The notes under the pieces are model-generated. The model was not told the DNA's origin, searched no databases, and saw only the letters and a list, made by a program, of their open reading frames with translations. DNA of 23,860 bases from assembly GCA_003427395.1 (NCBI GenBank), contig BFEA01000059.1, forward strand, positions 1,239,838 through 1,263,697. The letters are read 5' to 3'. Below, in pieces: positions 1-10,067 of the stretch. The position numbers and the translations under genes were made by a program. The DNA comes from Chara braunii (taxonomy: Eukaryota > Streptophyta > Charophyceae > Charales > Characeae). Within the stretch, counting starts at the first letter, position 1; each line of letters starts with the position of its first letter.

Positions 1-38
<38 letters not shown>

Positions 39-480
39 CCCCTCGTATGGGCTTGGATAACTTCGTCTTTGTTCACCTTTTTTTGCCTCTTTTTGCCTTT
101 TTTTGAAACAAATGCAGACTGTCGTCTCCTCATTGGGAGGGAAGCTGCATTTACTATTCTATTTTCTTCTCTCATGATTTTTTTAACCTCACACTACCTG
201 ATATACCTCTAAGCCAAGGAGACAGTCCTAAGGGTTATGGGTCTACTGGACGCTACCTAATTGCAGAGGTTGTTCGTCCCATCTAGTCCAGTCGTTACAT
301 GTACCTTAAATATACTAACCTGGGATTGACTATCCTAAGTTTATGGGTCTATACCTACCCAGCTCTGCTCCGTGCAGGGAGCAGCATCCAACCTCATAAC
401 TCCTGGTGTGAGTCCTAATCAACTTCCACGACCAGCCAGGGGGGACTCTAGGTCGGTGTACCGGTGGTTTAACACTAGGC
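1..480 (-). mobile_element. SINE-like element, minus orientation, with poly(A) tail at the window edge
   Basis: Read on the minus strand, this stretch carries the same ordered blocks as the copies at 597-971 and 19632-20015. A CCCCCTGG.TGGTC.TGG block lies at 423-443 and CCCATAACCCTTAGG at 226-242. A GTGTGAGGT-like block lies near 186-195. An AATAGTAAATGCAGCT...ATGAGGAGACGACAG tail block lies at about 119-165. The tail is the 38-T run at positions 1-38. The 5' end is not clear, and there are extra partial copies of the CCCATAA block at 336-349 (minus) and 388-416 (plus), so the element may be nested or rearranged. It has no coding capacity. Confidence 0.45.
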
Positions 481-596
481 ATGCCGGTGTAAAGGGAGCT
501 TCCCGCCAAATGTTTTTCTAGCCCATGTATGTCCAACCCGAACGAGAGGCAGGTTTGGGCATAAGCCCATTTAGCGGCCCCAATTTTTCTCTTTGT

Positions 597-971
597 CATG
601 GAAGCAGTAGTGCTTGCGCCCCCTAGTTGGTCGTGGCAGGAGAGTTCTCCTTCCATCCATGGCTAGGGGATAGGTTCGACCCTGAGGGGATAGGCCCAGC
701 CCTGAGGGGATAGAATCAACCTAGGCTAGTAGAAGATAGATAGGCAGCTGAAGTCTGTCCGGAGACCCATAACCCTTGGTGTGCTATGCTTTTGGTACAT
801 AGATAAGGATCGCTGCGATACTATCGAGGCGGGTGGATAAAGTGCGGTGGGTACGTAGCTAGTGGGAGGTGACAAAAATATTGTATTGAGGAAGAGAATA
901 GTGTAACAATTACAGCTATCCCGATATGAGGAAGACAGCTTCAAGAAGGAAAAAAAAAAAAAAAAAAAAAA
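597..971 (+). mobile_element. SINE-like element, plus orientation, with 24-nt A-rich tail
   Basis: This is a diverged relative of the SINE at 19632-20015. The 22-bp block at 619-640 differs from 19775-19796 at two positions. AGACCCATAACCCTTGG at 763-779 matches the equivalent block there, and GTGGGAGGT near 865-873 precedes the tail region. The tail block at about 890-940 resembles the inverted copy at 119-165. It ends in the A run at about 948-971, exactly where the LINE remnant begins, which suggests insertion into that LINE. The 5' end is uncertain, and no tRNA-like head could be made out here. Confidence 0.5.
665..720 (+). repeat. 20-bp tandem repeat, about 2.8 units
   Basis: The unit GGGGATAGGTTCGACCCTGA is followed directly by GGGGATAGGCCCAGCCCTGA and then by GGGGATAGAATCAACCTAGG. 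It lies inside the plus-oriented SINE-like element. Confidence 0.75.
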
Positions 972-1351
972 GTGGCAGTCTTTTTCTTAGAAAAGATCAA
1001 TCCATAGAAAGGTTAGACAACACCACCTCCACCTACCCACAACAATTTCACTTGCGGACGACCCAACAGTACTCATTAGAATCTTCAACTCATCCTTCCA
1101 ATCACTGACGAGAAGAATGCGAGCCTTCCAACTGGCCTCGGAAATGAAAGTAAACTGGTCACAGACAGTAGGATGGTGGATATCAGACAGCCCTACACCA
1201 ATGGAGATAACTCCAGAAGGAATGCAATAGCCAGACCCCAGCGCTCCAAAGTAGATTTCAATGGATCAGGATAAGCACCTAAGGAAGCCACCCATCCTCA
1301 GCAGCTACACTCCTAACAGCCTTGCTCAAATATCACCGGCGGGGTTGGTTT

Positions 1352-1376
1352 AAAAAAAAAAAAGAAAAAAAAAAAG
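1352..1376 (+). repeat. A-rich tract inside the LINE remnant
   Basis: A run of about 12 A, one G and 11 A interrupts the RT-derived sequence. It could be the tail of a 5'-truncated retroelement insertion, but I found no convincing flanking duplication. Confidence 0.5.
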
Positions 1377-1893
1377 GGTGCATAGTTGGCAAGGCATTCA
1401 CACATCAATCATATAGGAAGAGCTCTAGCCCTCAGTATCTCCATATTAGCAATGACGCGGTAGGTAACAAGTACTAACAACCATACGGTTCCCAACTACA
1501 GGCTTCCTAAAGCAAATTAGGAAAAGAGCAGCAGCTTTCCTTTGGACTGGGAAACTAGACAGAACCCACTTCATTCATAGAGTAGCCCGGCAAATAGTCA
1601 CCTGACCTAAAAGCAAAGGAGGCCTAGGAATGCTAGCTAGACGCGGCCTGAAAAAGACAAGCCCTACAGCTAAAATGGATAATCAGACACTCCAAAGAAA
1701 CCTCCGTTGGGAACGATGTTGCCCTCAACCAAATACGCGCTCGTCCCCTTCAGATCACCCCCCAACTTGACAGGACTATACTGAGTTTTCAGCGGACACT
1801 GGACACTGCCAAGAGACAAGAATACAAGCGAGGATGAGAGTCATGAAGAAGAGGACGATGGAAGAGTGAAATTAGATTGAGTGTTTGGATGAT

Positions 1894-1931
1894 GCGGGTA
1901 TAGCTCAGCTGGTAGAGCGCCGCTCTTGCAA
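1894..1931 (+). pseudogene. 5' half of a tRNA-Ala(UGC)-like sequence, plastid/bacterial type
   Basis: The 38 nt can be read as acceptor strand GCGGGTA, TA, D stem GCTC, loop AGCTGGTA, stem GAGC, G, anticodon stem CCGCT and loop CTTGCAA (anticodon TGC at 1927-1929). No complementary 3' anticodon stem, T arm or acceptor follows, so it is not a working tRNA gene. The D arm and CCGCTCTTGCAA wording match plastid or bacterial tRNA-Ala rather than plant nuclear tRNA-Ala. It ends exactly where plastid trnA-UGC exon 1 usually ends. Confidence 0.55.
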
Positions 1932-2019
1932 GTGTGTCCAGAATGTCCAGATTTTGAGGATATTCAGTAATGAGTGACATTTATAGCTTGTTGTCTCAAT
2001 TAGCGTCTTACCTCAAAGC

Positions 2020-2074
2020 AGAACAATTGAGGGGGAAAAAAAAAAAAAAAAACCCAAAAAGAACAATTGAGGGG
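2020..2074 (+). mobile_element. A-tract insertion flanked by 15-bp direct repeats
   Basis: AGAACAATTGAGGGG occurs at 2020-2034 and again at 2060-2074. Only 25 bp of almost pure A (2035-2059) separates them. This is the footprint expected from target-primed insertion of little more than a poly(A) tail. Confidence 0.6.
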
Positions 2075-2320
2075 AAACGACACACAAGTAAACCCTTCAG
2101 GGAGGCACTCATCCATTCCGGGAGGAAAATTTCCCCCAAAACAGAATAGGACCTAAACGAAGGGATGACGTGCTAAGCCAACCATTATTTGGCAACCCCT
2201 GGATCAAGCATGGAAAAGGAAAACCCATCTCACTTTCCACGAAAGACACAAAGTGGGCAATGGGCTAGAAAAGGCTATCTGGCAGTTACCGCATATCGGG
2301 AATGACAGAAGGAACGATTG

Positions 2321-3768
2321 GAAGTCCGAAAAGGAATGCTTTTCGTTTCTAGTGTACGCACTGTACGGCTAGCAGGACTCGAACCCACAAGGATTGAAGC
2401 ACCGCCACATCCTAAGTGTGGAACAGTGCTCGATAGGAGACACAGCCAACCGACAAGGTGATCTGAGGCAGGTGCCTGTGTTGGGGGCAACTGCTCTGCA
2501 GCAGGGATGGACTGAGTTTGCAGGTTGATCTCTACAGGATGCAGATCTTCAACCTTAAAATCTATTGAGGTTGCTGCATTTGAACTGCCCCTGCGGTAAC
2601 TTGCCAGAGGCGCGTGGGCTCTCCATCACATGGCTGCAATGAGGGAGGGAGCTGTGCCAAGTTGGCATGGTTGTAAGGAGCAAATCGCATAAGAAGGGTT
2701 AGCGTAGTGTGGATAATCCACACAATGAAGGCACATGCTATTCAGAAGAGCTTTGTGGAAGCTCCACTTCACATCAACTGCTGCCCGATAGGCCAGAAAG
2801 AACATAGGGTGGATGGTGACCGTTATTCGTTGCATATAACAGACGAAGGCCATGCCAACACCAAGGGCAGATAATGACTGAATGAGGGGGACATAGGGCC
2901 TCACTCCACTACACAACGCTCTACATGCATTTTGGCGCTCTCTGGACCAGGTGCATCCGGATGAATGAGTTCAACATTTTGATCGTATCGGGTTCAGAAA
3001 GCGTCCAAATGCACGTAGAGTGTTGTGTAGTGGAGTGAGGCCATAGTCATGTTGATGGAGAATCACTGCAGCCTTCAGCACAGAAGGTGGCAAACATAGA
3101 GCCCAGATTTCAGAAGACCAAAGTTCCCTGTCATTGTCATTCCAGTTAGGCCAGCAGGCACCACTTGTGTCTTCTTGGGATCGCATATGGCAACTTGCCA
3201 ACAAGTGGCAGCAAGAAAGAACCCAGCCTTCGACAGATGGAACCGTCCTGAAGACCAGGTCTTCTCTTCTAACTGGTTATGAACTAGTTCAGAGGACACG
3301 GAGAAACGTCTGACAAAGAGAGCGAGGGCAGGCACCTAATTCACCTCTGTCATTAGAGGGGCACAAGTTAAACATCACAACAACCTCGGCAACAACGGTT
3401 GCATATGCATCATCTGGGTGAGAGAGAGCTCGAACCCCCAGAGGGATCACCATTCTTTACTATATATTTGCTAGGCTAGAAAGATCTCAAAAACCTCAAC
3501 CGAGAAACAGGACTTCACCTGACTGCACACATCAACTGTTACACCGATAATCTTTCAGGCTTCATCAGATAGCCAGAGACGGGTACACAATACTACACAT
3601 CCTTAAGGGGAAATCAGTGCCCCCTATCCAATGGGAAAACATCAACAAGCATGTGCCCTGATCCATGTGAAAAGACTTATAGGCACATAGGTAGCAGTGC
3701 ACAGACGCAGACGCAGTGGAAGATCCAGCTAAGTAAGACATAGCTGAACACATGGCAGGAACATATAC
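2321..3768. other. Non-coding stretch within the putative downstream intron of the GTE gene
   Basis: I see no gene here. Short open frames on the minus strand show no recognised domain and none looks like the missing GTE 3' exons. The only structured feature found is the inverted repeat at 2891-3046. Confidence 0.5.
2891..3046. repeat. Imperfect inverted repeat, arms about 46 bp, spacer about 65 bp
   Basis: The left arm (2891-2937) contains GGCCTCACTCCACTACACAA. The right arm (3001-3046) contains its reverse complement, TTGTGTAGTGGAGTGAGGCC. The arms extend on both sides with a few mismatches and single-base indels, and could form a long hairpin. No target-site duplication was identified. 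Confidence 0.8.
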
Positions 3769-3931
3769 CTCCTCATTCAGCTTTGGCTCCATTGATGTTC
3801 TCCACTTCTCTTCAAACTGCTCAGACAGGGTTCTTGCCATAATATACACGTCGGTGCCCTCTTGATTGTAGGTCATTGCGTTTGCGAAAACGAGACGTAT
3901 ATCATCACAAATCTGTTGAGGATGTTTATAC
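3769..3931 (-). CDS. GTE: GTE1/GTE6-like bromodomain protein, internal exon (second half of bromodomain)
   Basis: This exon supplies the rest of the bromodomain. Its first base completes the CG|G (Arg) codon left open by the exon at 17363-17570, and 54 codons follow. They include YKHPQQICDDIRLVFANAMT, then YNQEGTDVYIMA and FEEKW. The Asn of the MTYN motif is the conserved acetyl-lysine-contacting residue, so the pocket looks intact. Plant GTE1/GTE6 proteins have a closely similar stretch (YKH...DVRLVFENAM.YN...DV..MAK.L...FEEKW). The acceptor is ...TTTCGACCAG at 3932 and the donor is GAG|GTATATG at 3768, so the exon ends on a complete codon. Downstream exons, which should encode the coiled region and NET-like domain, are not visible between 1 and 3768. 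They presumably lie beyond the left edge after another long intron. Both exons keep open frames and splice sites, so the gene is probably functional. Confidence 0.88.
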
Positions 3932-4174
3932 CTGGTCGAAACTAACAGATTTTCCATGCACAACAGAAACAGTTAGGAATTCTACCACACACTAGGCCTG
4001 CCATAATACCGACAGAATCTATGAGACTGATCTTTCCCTGTCATGATCAGAGAGCAACCCATATTGAAAGAATGACTACTTCAGAACGTAGTAGAGGCAG
4101 AGTCAAACAATTGCAGTGGCTCTTTTTTTTTTCTTTTTTCTTTTTGAAAAAACAGAACCTTGCAGTGGCTTTAT

Positions 4175-4307
4175 CACTGGTAATTTCTAAACAGCACTTG
4201 CGCAGGTGATGGTATCCAAATTCCTTGAACATTGAAGAGCTTGTGCACCAGTTTGGGCGTCAACTGCTGGCTGTACACTTTCCACGTGTAAGAAATCACT
4301 GCACTGC
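4175..4307 (-). repeat. 133-bp dispersed repeat, copy 1 (possible former coding segment)
   Basis: It aligns to 16404-16535 with about 18 mismatches, roughly 86% identity by hand count. On the minus strand both copies carry LTPKLVHKLFNVQGI followed by VLFRNY. In copy 1 this frame is open until TGA after RNYQ, and at least seven of the differences are silent third-position changes. I do not recognise the peptide. It lies about 245 bp upstream of the bromodomain exon at 3769-3931 on the same strand. Confidence 0.75.
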
Positions 4308-4433
4308 CTTTCAGGAATGTTCTTTGGGTGCGCGCCTGTTTTTTGGGGTTGGCCTTAGTAGTTGGGCGGGAATTTTTTTTTGGGTTCACAGTTTCACAAG
4401 GTTTTTCGTTTTGTTTCAGGTTTTCAGAAGGCA

Positions 4434-4665
4434 AGAGCTTGAGCCATCTGCACTGCGATTTGTCTACTTCCCGACTTTCGCGTTGCGGCCACTGTGTTGT
4501 CCTGCGTTCGTGTTTGTCCCGACGTTGCCAACTGCACGTTCTTTTCAGTTTCACAAGGCACGAGCTCGAGCCATCTGCGCTGCGATTTGTCTCTACTTAC
4601 CGACTTTCACATTGCGGCCATTGTGCTGTCCTGTGTTCGTCTTTGTCCCGATGTTTCCGTTTTGC
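4434..4665 (+). repeat. Tandem duplication, period 127 bp, two copies
   Basis: GAGCCATCTGC starts at 4441 and again at 4568. The following stretch (CTGCGATTTGTCT, CCGACTTTC, TTGCGGCCA, GTCCTG.GTTCGT, TTTGTCCCGA) repeats with a few substitutions. Open frames through it look like by-products of the repeat and not genes. Confidence 0.7.
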
Positions 4666-4929
4666 GCAGTCACTTTTTGCTGCGATGGGGCGGTTCATCG
4701 AAGCTAGCTGCATTCGAACAGAACGACGGGGTTTGCCCGATTACAAGTTCACACCTGTTGGTAAACAGGCGATGAGATTTAGGGTCTCGCTGCACTACTC
4801 TCCACTGTCCGGAAATTCGGATAGTAGGCGGAGAGTTGTCAAAATCTCCGAAAGTGGTTTAAGTTTTGAATTGGTTGGTTACAGAGGCAGAAGAGCGCGT
4901 AGCGCCGAACCGGTTAGCGCTACACTGGC

Positions 4930-5310
4930 ATGACCAATACAGATTGCGATGACGCATACATAGCTGCCATCGCGCGGCTTCGTCACGTGGCATCACCATC
5001 ACGGACTGAGACAACGCATCCATAGCGGCCATTGTGCAGCCTCGTCGCGTAGCATTACCATCAATGACTGCGACGAGACATCCATAGCCGCCATCGTGCG
5101 GCTTCGTTGCGTGGCACCACCATCACTGACTGCGACTTCGCATCCATAGCCGCCATTGCGCGACTTCGTTGCGAGGCATCACCATCACCGACTGTGACGA
5201 GGTTATCCATAGACGCCATCGTGCGGCTTTGTTGCATGCCATCACCATCTCTGACCGCTACGACGCATCCACAACTGCCATCGCGTGACTTCGTCAACTG
5301 GCTCCATTGA
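4930..5310 (+). repeat. 62-bp minisatellite, about 6 units
   Basis: CATAG (or its variant) recurs at 4959, 5021, 5083, 5144, 5208 and 5270, giving spacings of 62, 62, 61, 64 and 62 bp. Each unit reads roughly CATAGCCGCCATYGTGCG, GCTTCGTTGCGTGGCATCAC and CATCACTGACTGCGACGACG. Units differ by several substitutions, so the array is not recently homogenised. It is GC-rich with many CpG sites, and lies just upstream of the LINE. It may or may not belong to the LINE 5' untranslated region. Confidence 0.85.
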
Positions 5311-5944
5311 AGACAGTGAGCTTCCCAGACCCGCGGTGCGCAGCACTGCTGAGTACCATCGGTGGAGGAAAGGCGATATGAGGGAGTGCGCTACCATCAT
5401 TACAATTGACTGAGACGAAGAGGCTATAGGCGACAATGCGAGGCATAGTTGAGTGACACTCGACCGAGACGTGATTACCATAGTTCTCATCGTCATCAGC
5501 GGTAGCGAATGAGACACGTGAAAGGGGCTCTAACGGAGAACATCGAGGACAACATTCGAAAGGTTTGTCCTATGTGGAAGCACAACAAGGCTGTACTCGT
5601 TCATCTCATCACGCGGCGTCACCTCGTCAACGAAGAGAGACACGCGAAAATAGGATGCCGTTAAGAGGGAATAACACCGAGGGGACATACTACGGTACAT
5701 CCACGATTGATTCAGCCCACGGGAAAAGTACAACGATGCTCAACTTCCTCTCTTCACAGCGTTGTGCCATCACGCAGAGACACGTGGATCCTCCGACAAC
5801 AAAATCGCAGAAATTGCAGAAGTCGTGTATCATCAACAAGAGCGACAAGAGAAGAACGCAGGATCAATTAGGGTAGATTCAGGGTAGATTCGGGGGAAAA
5901 AAAAACTACAGAGGGGGGTACGACGAAAACACGAGACGGGGATC
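5311..5944. other. Stretch between minisatellite and LINE ORF1, possible LINE 5' untranslated region
   Basis: No recognisable gene. An open frame at 5565-5876 on the plus strand has no familiar motif. A short direct repeat, AGGGTAGATTC, lies at about 5872-5891. I could not locate the true LINE 5' end. Confidence 0.4.
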
Positions 5945-7424
5945 GTGAGGCAGGTTGTAAGCTGGGTGTCAACAGGGAATCTCGAAACAGGGAGTGCAGC
6001 TTCGAGACTTCGTGCTTTTATGAAAAACACACTGTGCTTTTCAACTTTTCGCATAAAAGCAAGGAGCTCTCATAAAAGGGTGTGGGTGCTGGACCGCCTC
6101 AGAGCTCTTCAAACTTTGCCAGAGATGGAACCAGACATATACCTCCATAAGAGGGGGAGGAACACGGTCATGGTGTTATGCGTAGAGGAGAGCTATGCCA
6201 AGTACATTAAATCTCTTGATTCCCTCAACTGCAAGGGGTCAGTGGTCACCATCAGAGCATGGAAACCCCCAAGAACACCGCAGGGTGAGGCAACCAGACA
6301 GATAGAACATGCTGCGAGAGCACTTTTGGGTTCAATTTGACAACCTCTCGGAGGGCCCCCACAGCATGATCAACAAATGCCTGGACACTGAGTACCCCAA
6401 TAACCCGGTGGTCACATGGCTTAAAGCAGGCCTGGAGTTCCTGGCCCCTAACCACGACTCCAAGATAGCATGTTTGAGCGTTCCATCAGGGGAACCTCCG
6501 GTGTTCCCGGAGGTCTGGCTCTTCCGGAAAAACGGACAAAGTGCAACAGTCTTTGTATCCACAAAGACCAACCCGGCATGCTTCCGCTGCAGAGGGAGAT
6601 GGCACCTTGGGAATGACCCCAACTGCCCGGCGAACCAGTAAGTGGGAAGACGTCAGGCTCCCAACCAAACACAACTGGTTGAGTGTGTAGATAAACCAGG
6701 AGTGTGGTAAGTGGACCGGCCGGAGTTCAGAGGATGGATCTTCGCTGACAACCTGCAAACACCGAGATGGGTATGGACCCTGTCTGAAACTCCGACGGTG
6801 AAACCTAACATCTATCCTCCCTATGACAGCAGATGGAGAGAGACAGGGGCGAGGAGAATGGAGGAGGAGGGGATTGGTCTCCTCGCCAAGCCGATTACAA
6901 GCAAGGATGCCATGGAGGAAGTCAGACAAAAACTACAAACAATGGTGGAACTGGCAAAAATAGGAGAGGCGGCTGAAAAGGTTTTTAATGACCTCAGAAA
7001 GATGGACAAAAATAAGAGGAAAAGAGCGGGATCTGCTAGGGATACAAGGGAAGCACACTCAGAAGAGGCAATGGAAATAGAAAAACAAGGCACATATGGA
7101 AGTGAGGGCCGAAAGAAGAAAACAGCAGGGGATGACGTGCCCACCGTGCACACCCAGGAAGCAGATGCATACCAGACGGATGAGGACCAAGGTAAGGAAG
7201 GAGTCACACAGGAAGACATTGACTGGCTACAACAAGCTGTTACCGACCTCGATCGTCTGCGACAACGGGAATTCAAGTTACAACTGGCACACCAGCGCTG
7301 CACCCGGAAGGTACACCAGGCGGGGGCAAGAGCTACCAAACCTCAGACCGCTACTTTGACCAGTAACAAATTTGCGGCACTGCACGAGGAGAGTGAAATG
7401 TCAGAATTTGTGGCCCATCAATAA
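5945..7424 (+). pseudogene. LINE ORF1 (gag-like, CCHC-type zinc knuckle), frameshifted
   Basis: ORF1 products of plant L1 elements bind the element RNA. The first piece (5945-6340) contains LHKRGRNTVMVL and VVTIRAWKPPRTP, resembling the DUF4283-type gag region. The frame then shifts between 6309 and 6340 into VQFDNLSEGPHSMINKCL and the zinc knuckle CFRCRGRWHLGNDPNC at 6579-6626 (C-x2-C-x4-H-x6-C, a slightly long last spacing). After stops at 6639-6641 and near 6705-6707 the same frame resumes at 6711-7424. That third piece is rich in Lys, Glu and Arg, with a likely coiled-coil stretch (EEVRQKLQTMVELAKIGEAA), and ends in SNKFAALHEESE. Two in-frame stops and one frameshift make it a pseudogene. 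Where the original start lies is not clear; the Met at 6126 (MEPDIYLHK) is another candidate. Confidence 0.75.
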
Positions 7425-8295
7425 ACCCTCAAAACCAGGGTTGAGGAAGACTCTCCATGTTGACAACCCCGAGTACGCCAGGCAATTCCATTGGCCTGAC
7501 ACATACACATACAAAGCGGAACATCCCAACAAATCCGAGTGAGGGAAAAAAGCCTCGGAGAAGAAAGAGGGCGAGATACAAACGTCGGTGGAATTGAAGG
7601 CACAAACTCAGCCAGGCACGACTGCAGACCTGCGCCGAAGAAAAGCCATAATGGAAGCTGAGGTCGCCACTCTCACAACCAGAAACGAAGACGTCGCTGC
7701 CAAACACACCTCGTTGCAGAAGATACCAGAAGAGCAGACAGACGCTATAGACACAGCAGCCAGGGTGGATGCCAGGAAATCGGACCACAAAAGAGTCCTC
7801 ATCCCATGCCGCTGGAACATAGCACATATAAAGACTGGGAAGTCGCCGTACACACAACAGGAACGCTGGTCACGGCCGCAGAGCAGTCTCTGCGTGATGG
7901 TTCCCTGACCATGCAATTCAAGGATGCACTCACTCCGCTCTTTACCCTGGGAGGAGAACAAGGCAATATGGAGAAATGGAAGGACGCAGACGACCAGCAG
8001 CACACAGTCAACCTGAGGCCAGGGTGTCAGACAAAGTGGCCTTGAAAGAGGACCTGGAATGGGTACCATGGCAGGTGGTGGAATCAAGTCCGTACGGGTT
8101 GATGGGACACGGAATGGCCCCAAAACGGGCGACTCTGGCAGTGGCACTGGTGACCAGGCACAGACTGTTCTTGGCGAACGTGGGGGGTTGAGGCAAGAAA
8201 ATTAACACGCTGGCAAGGAAGAAAGAGGCATTCTACATGAAGCGTTAGAAAGATAACCGAGACAGATAACTAAAAAAGTGGTTTTCTAGACGACC
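7425..8295 (+). other. ORF1 to ORF2 spacer or degraded ORF1 C-terminus
   Basis: Only short broken plus-strand frames are seen, for example 7588-7908 and 7806-8045, with charged low-complexity peptides and no domain I recognise. They may be the decayed end of ORF1, since the composition (Lys, Glu, Gln, Arg) continues that of 6711-7424. Confidence 0.45.
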
Positions 8296-9288
8296 ATGGA
8301 CATCCAGGCAGACCCGCTGCCTCACGGAGCAACCTTGCTAGCACCGGACCTGCGGGCCGTCTCATGGAATGTCAATGGTCTAGCCACTGTTCTCCAAAAT
8401 CAGCAAAAATGGAGCAATATCACGGATGTTGTGGGCTGGTATGAGAGAAGCCCACCAGACATACTCTGCCTACAGGAAACACATTTAACCGAATCACCGG
8501 AGCACAAACAAGTACAAAAGGAGATATGTTGCCGTCTTCGCTGGGTTCATTTTGCCCTATGGGCCCCGACTCCGACGCAGGATCAGCGGGCACAGTCATC
8601 CTCGTACACGCTAACATAGAGGCAGCGCAAGGCATAACCATAGAGACAACGCAGTCAGATCAAAGTGGCGGGAGATGGGCGAGACTGAACTTTCATTTCA
8701 AATAGGAGCACTTCCGCCTGCTCTCAATCTACGGTCCAAATACCGGTCAGCACAAAGCAAAATTCGTCAATTCTCTATTACCACTTTGTACCACCCCGAC
8801 GCACCTAATGCTAGCAGGAGACTAGAATGCCACACTGGATCCGACCATGGACAGGATGTCAGGAGGCGCTGCTGGTATAGACGGAATTGAATGGGAGGAG
8901 GCGACCCCTATATATAACCTCATGATGGAACAACAGTTGGTGGATCCATATCGAACCCTTCAACCCGCCTCTAAAGCTTTCACCTATTTCAAGCGTAATT
9001 GCAGTCAACACTACTCAGCGTCAGGAATTGACTTCTTTCTCACATCTGAAAGTCTTCACGGCGCAATCCTAACAACGGGAATCAGCGATCTGCCGTACTC
9101 TATGGGACTGAACCACAAGCACATATTCCTGAACCTCGCCCTTGAAGCTACGACAAAAAGAGGACCTGGCTTCTTCAAGAACAATAACTCTCTCCTCGAT
9201 ACATAGGTCATGAAGCAACACATCGTGGAGACGTGTGAAGCTTTTGGCACTTGTACTACTTCCTTCCCACAACTAGTGGGGAGTCTAT

Positions 9289-9414
9289 CCATGGCCATGG
9301 CCAAGGCGTCTCACATTCTGGCCGCCAAAAGATCATCAAACGAGAAGGAGCCCATGGCCATGGCCAAGGCGTCTCACATTCTGGCCGCCAAAAGATCATC
9401 AAAGGAGAAGGAGC
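9289..9414 (+). repeat. 63-bp in-frame tandem duplication in LINE ORF2
   Basis: CCATGGCCATGGCCAAGGCG starts at 9289 and again at 9352. The two 63-bp units differ by very few bases and encode MAMAKASHILAAKRSS twice in the same frame, between the endonuclease and RT regions. The near identity suggests a recent duplication. Confidence 0.9.
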
Positions 9415-10067
9415 TGGAAACAGTTCTCAGACTGACAGAGAGAAACCGTGTCACTCAACCAGGTTCGACAAAACTGGAAGAAGCACTGGATGCAGCCAGA
9501 CAGAAACTGACTGAGTGGAAGTCATGGAAAGATGCAGGCTTACGCCTACGCGCAAGAGTCAAAGAGTTGGAACATGGCGATAAAATGACCAAATACTTTT
9601 TTCAAAAGATAAAAACCAACACTCGGAACAAACACATCGACCGACTGAACACAGGCGACACAGTCACTTCAGATCCGGAGTGTATGCTATCCATAGCAGC
9701 AGACTTCTCCAAGGATCTCTACACCTCCAGAGAGAACCAATTACCTCAAGCAGCTGTAAGGGAGGCCAAACACAAGTTCTTGAACCACCTAGACAAGAGC
9801 CTGTCAAAAGAGCAGACCAAAGAGCTAGATAAACCACTCACTCAAGCAGAAGTGAGAGCAACGCTGTATTCACTTCAACCGCACAAGACACCAGGCAGAG
9901 ATGGTCTATCCAAGGAGTTTTGGCAAACCTTTTGGCCGGTGTTTGAGCAAGAGTATATGTCCTTTCTCAGCAAAGCAGAGTCACAGGAAGGACTAGGAAA
10001 ATAAATAAGCACGAGAGTGGTCACCTTGCTGTACAAAAAAGGATATCCAACAGATATCAAGAACTAC

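Larger units (their letters stand above)
972..2320 (+). pseudogene. Remnant of a LINE ORF2 (reverse transcriptase, 3' part), older and diverged
   Basis: Frame fragments match the C-terminal half of the larger LINE downstream. LADDPTVLIRIFNSSF is at about 1051-1098, with ADD codons at 1054-1062. FQLASEMKVNW and GWWISDS lie at about 1130-1190, matching FQLASEMKVNW and GWWLADS near 11142-11206. A typical RT tail, FLWTGK followed by PKSKGGLGMLARRG, is at about 1539-1650. LFGNPWI and KDTKWAMG lie at about 2185-2265, parallel to LFCNQWL and QDTRWITW of the LINE at 5945-14335. Many stops and frameshifts are present, for example TAG after EGMQ near 1229 and TGA before PKSKGG near 1603. It is interrupted by an A-rich tract (1352-1376), a tRNA half (1894-1931) and a small A insertion (2035-2059). 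It is non-functional and belongs to the same superfamily but not the same copy age. Confidence 0.75.

Noticed and set aside
1894-1970. Complete tRNA-Ala gene
   Set aside because: The sequence after the anticodon loop cannot form the 3' anticodon stem, T arm or acceptor.
2626-3335. Minus-strand frames as possible GTE 3' exons
   Set aside because: None resembles the coiled or NET-like region expected after the bromodomain, and part of the area is an inverted repeat.
4328-4933. Open frame of about 200 codons on the plus strand
   Set aside because: It runs through a 127-bp tandem duplication, has overlapping open frames in other phases and shows no domain. It is best explained by the repeat.
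5061-5297. Repetitive peptide encoded by the minisatellite
   Set aside because: The period of 62 is not a multiple of three and several frames are open on both strands, so it is a repeat by-product.
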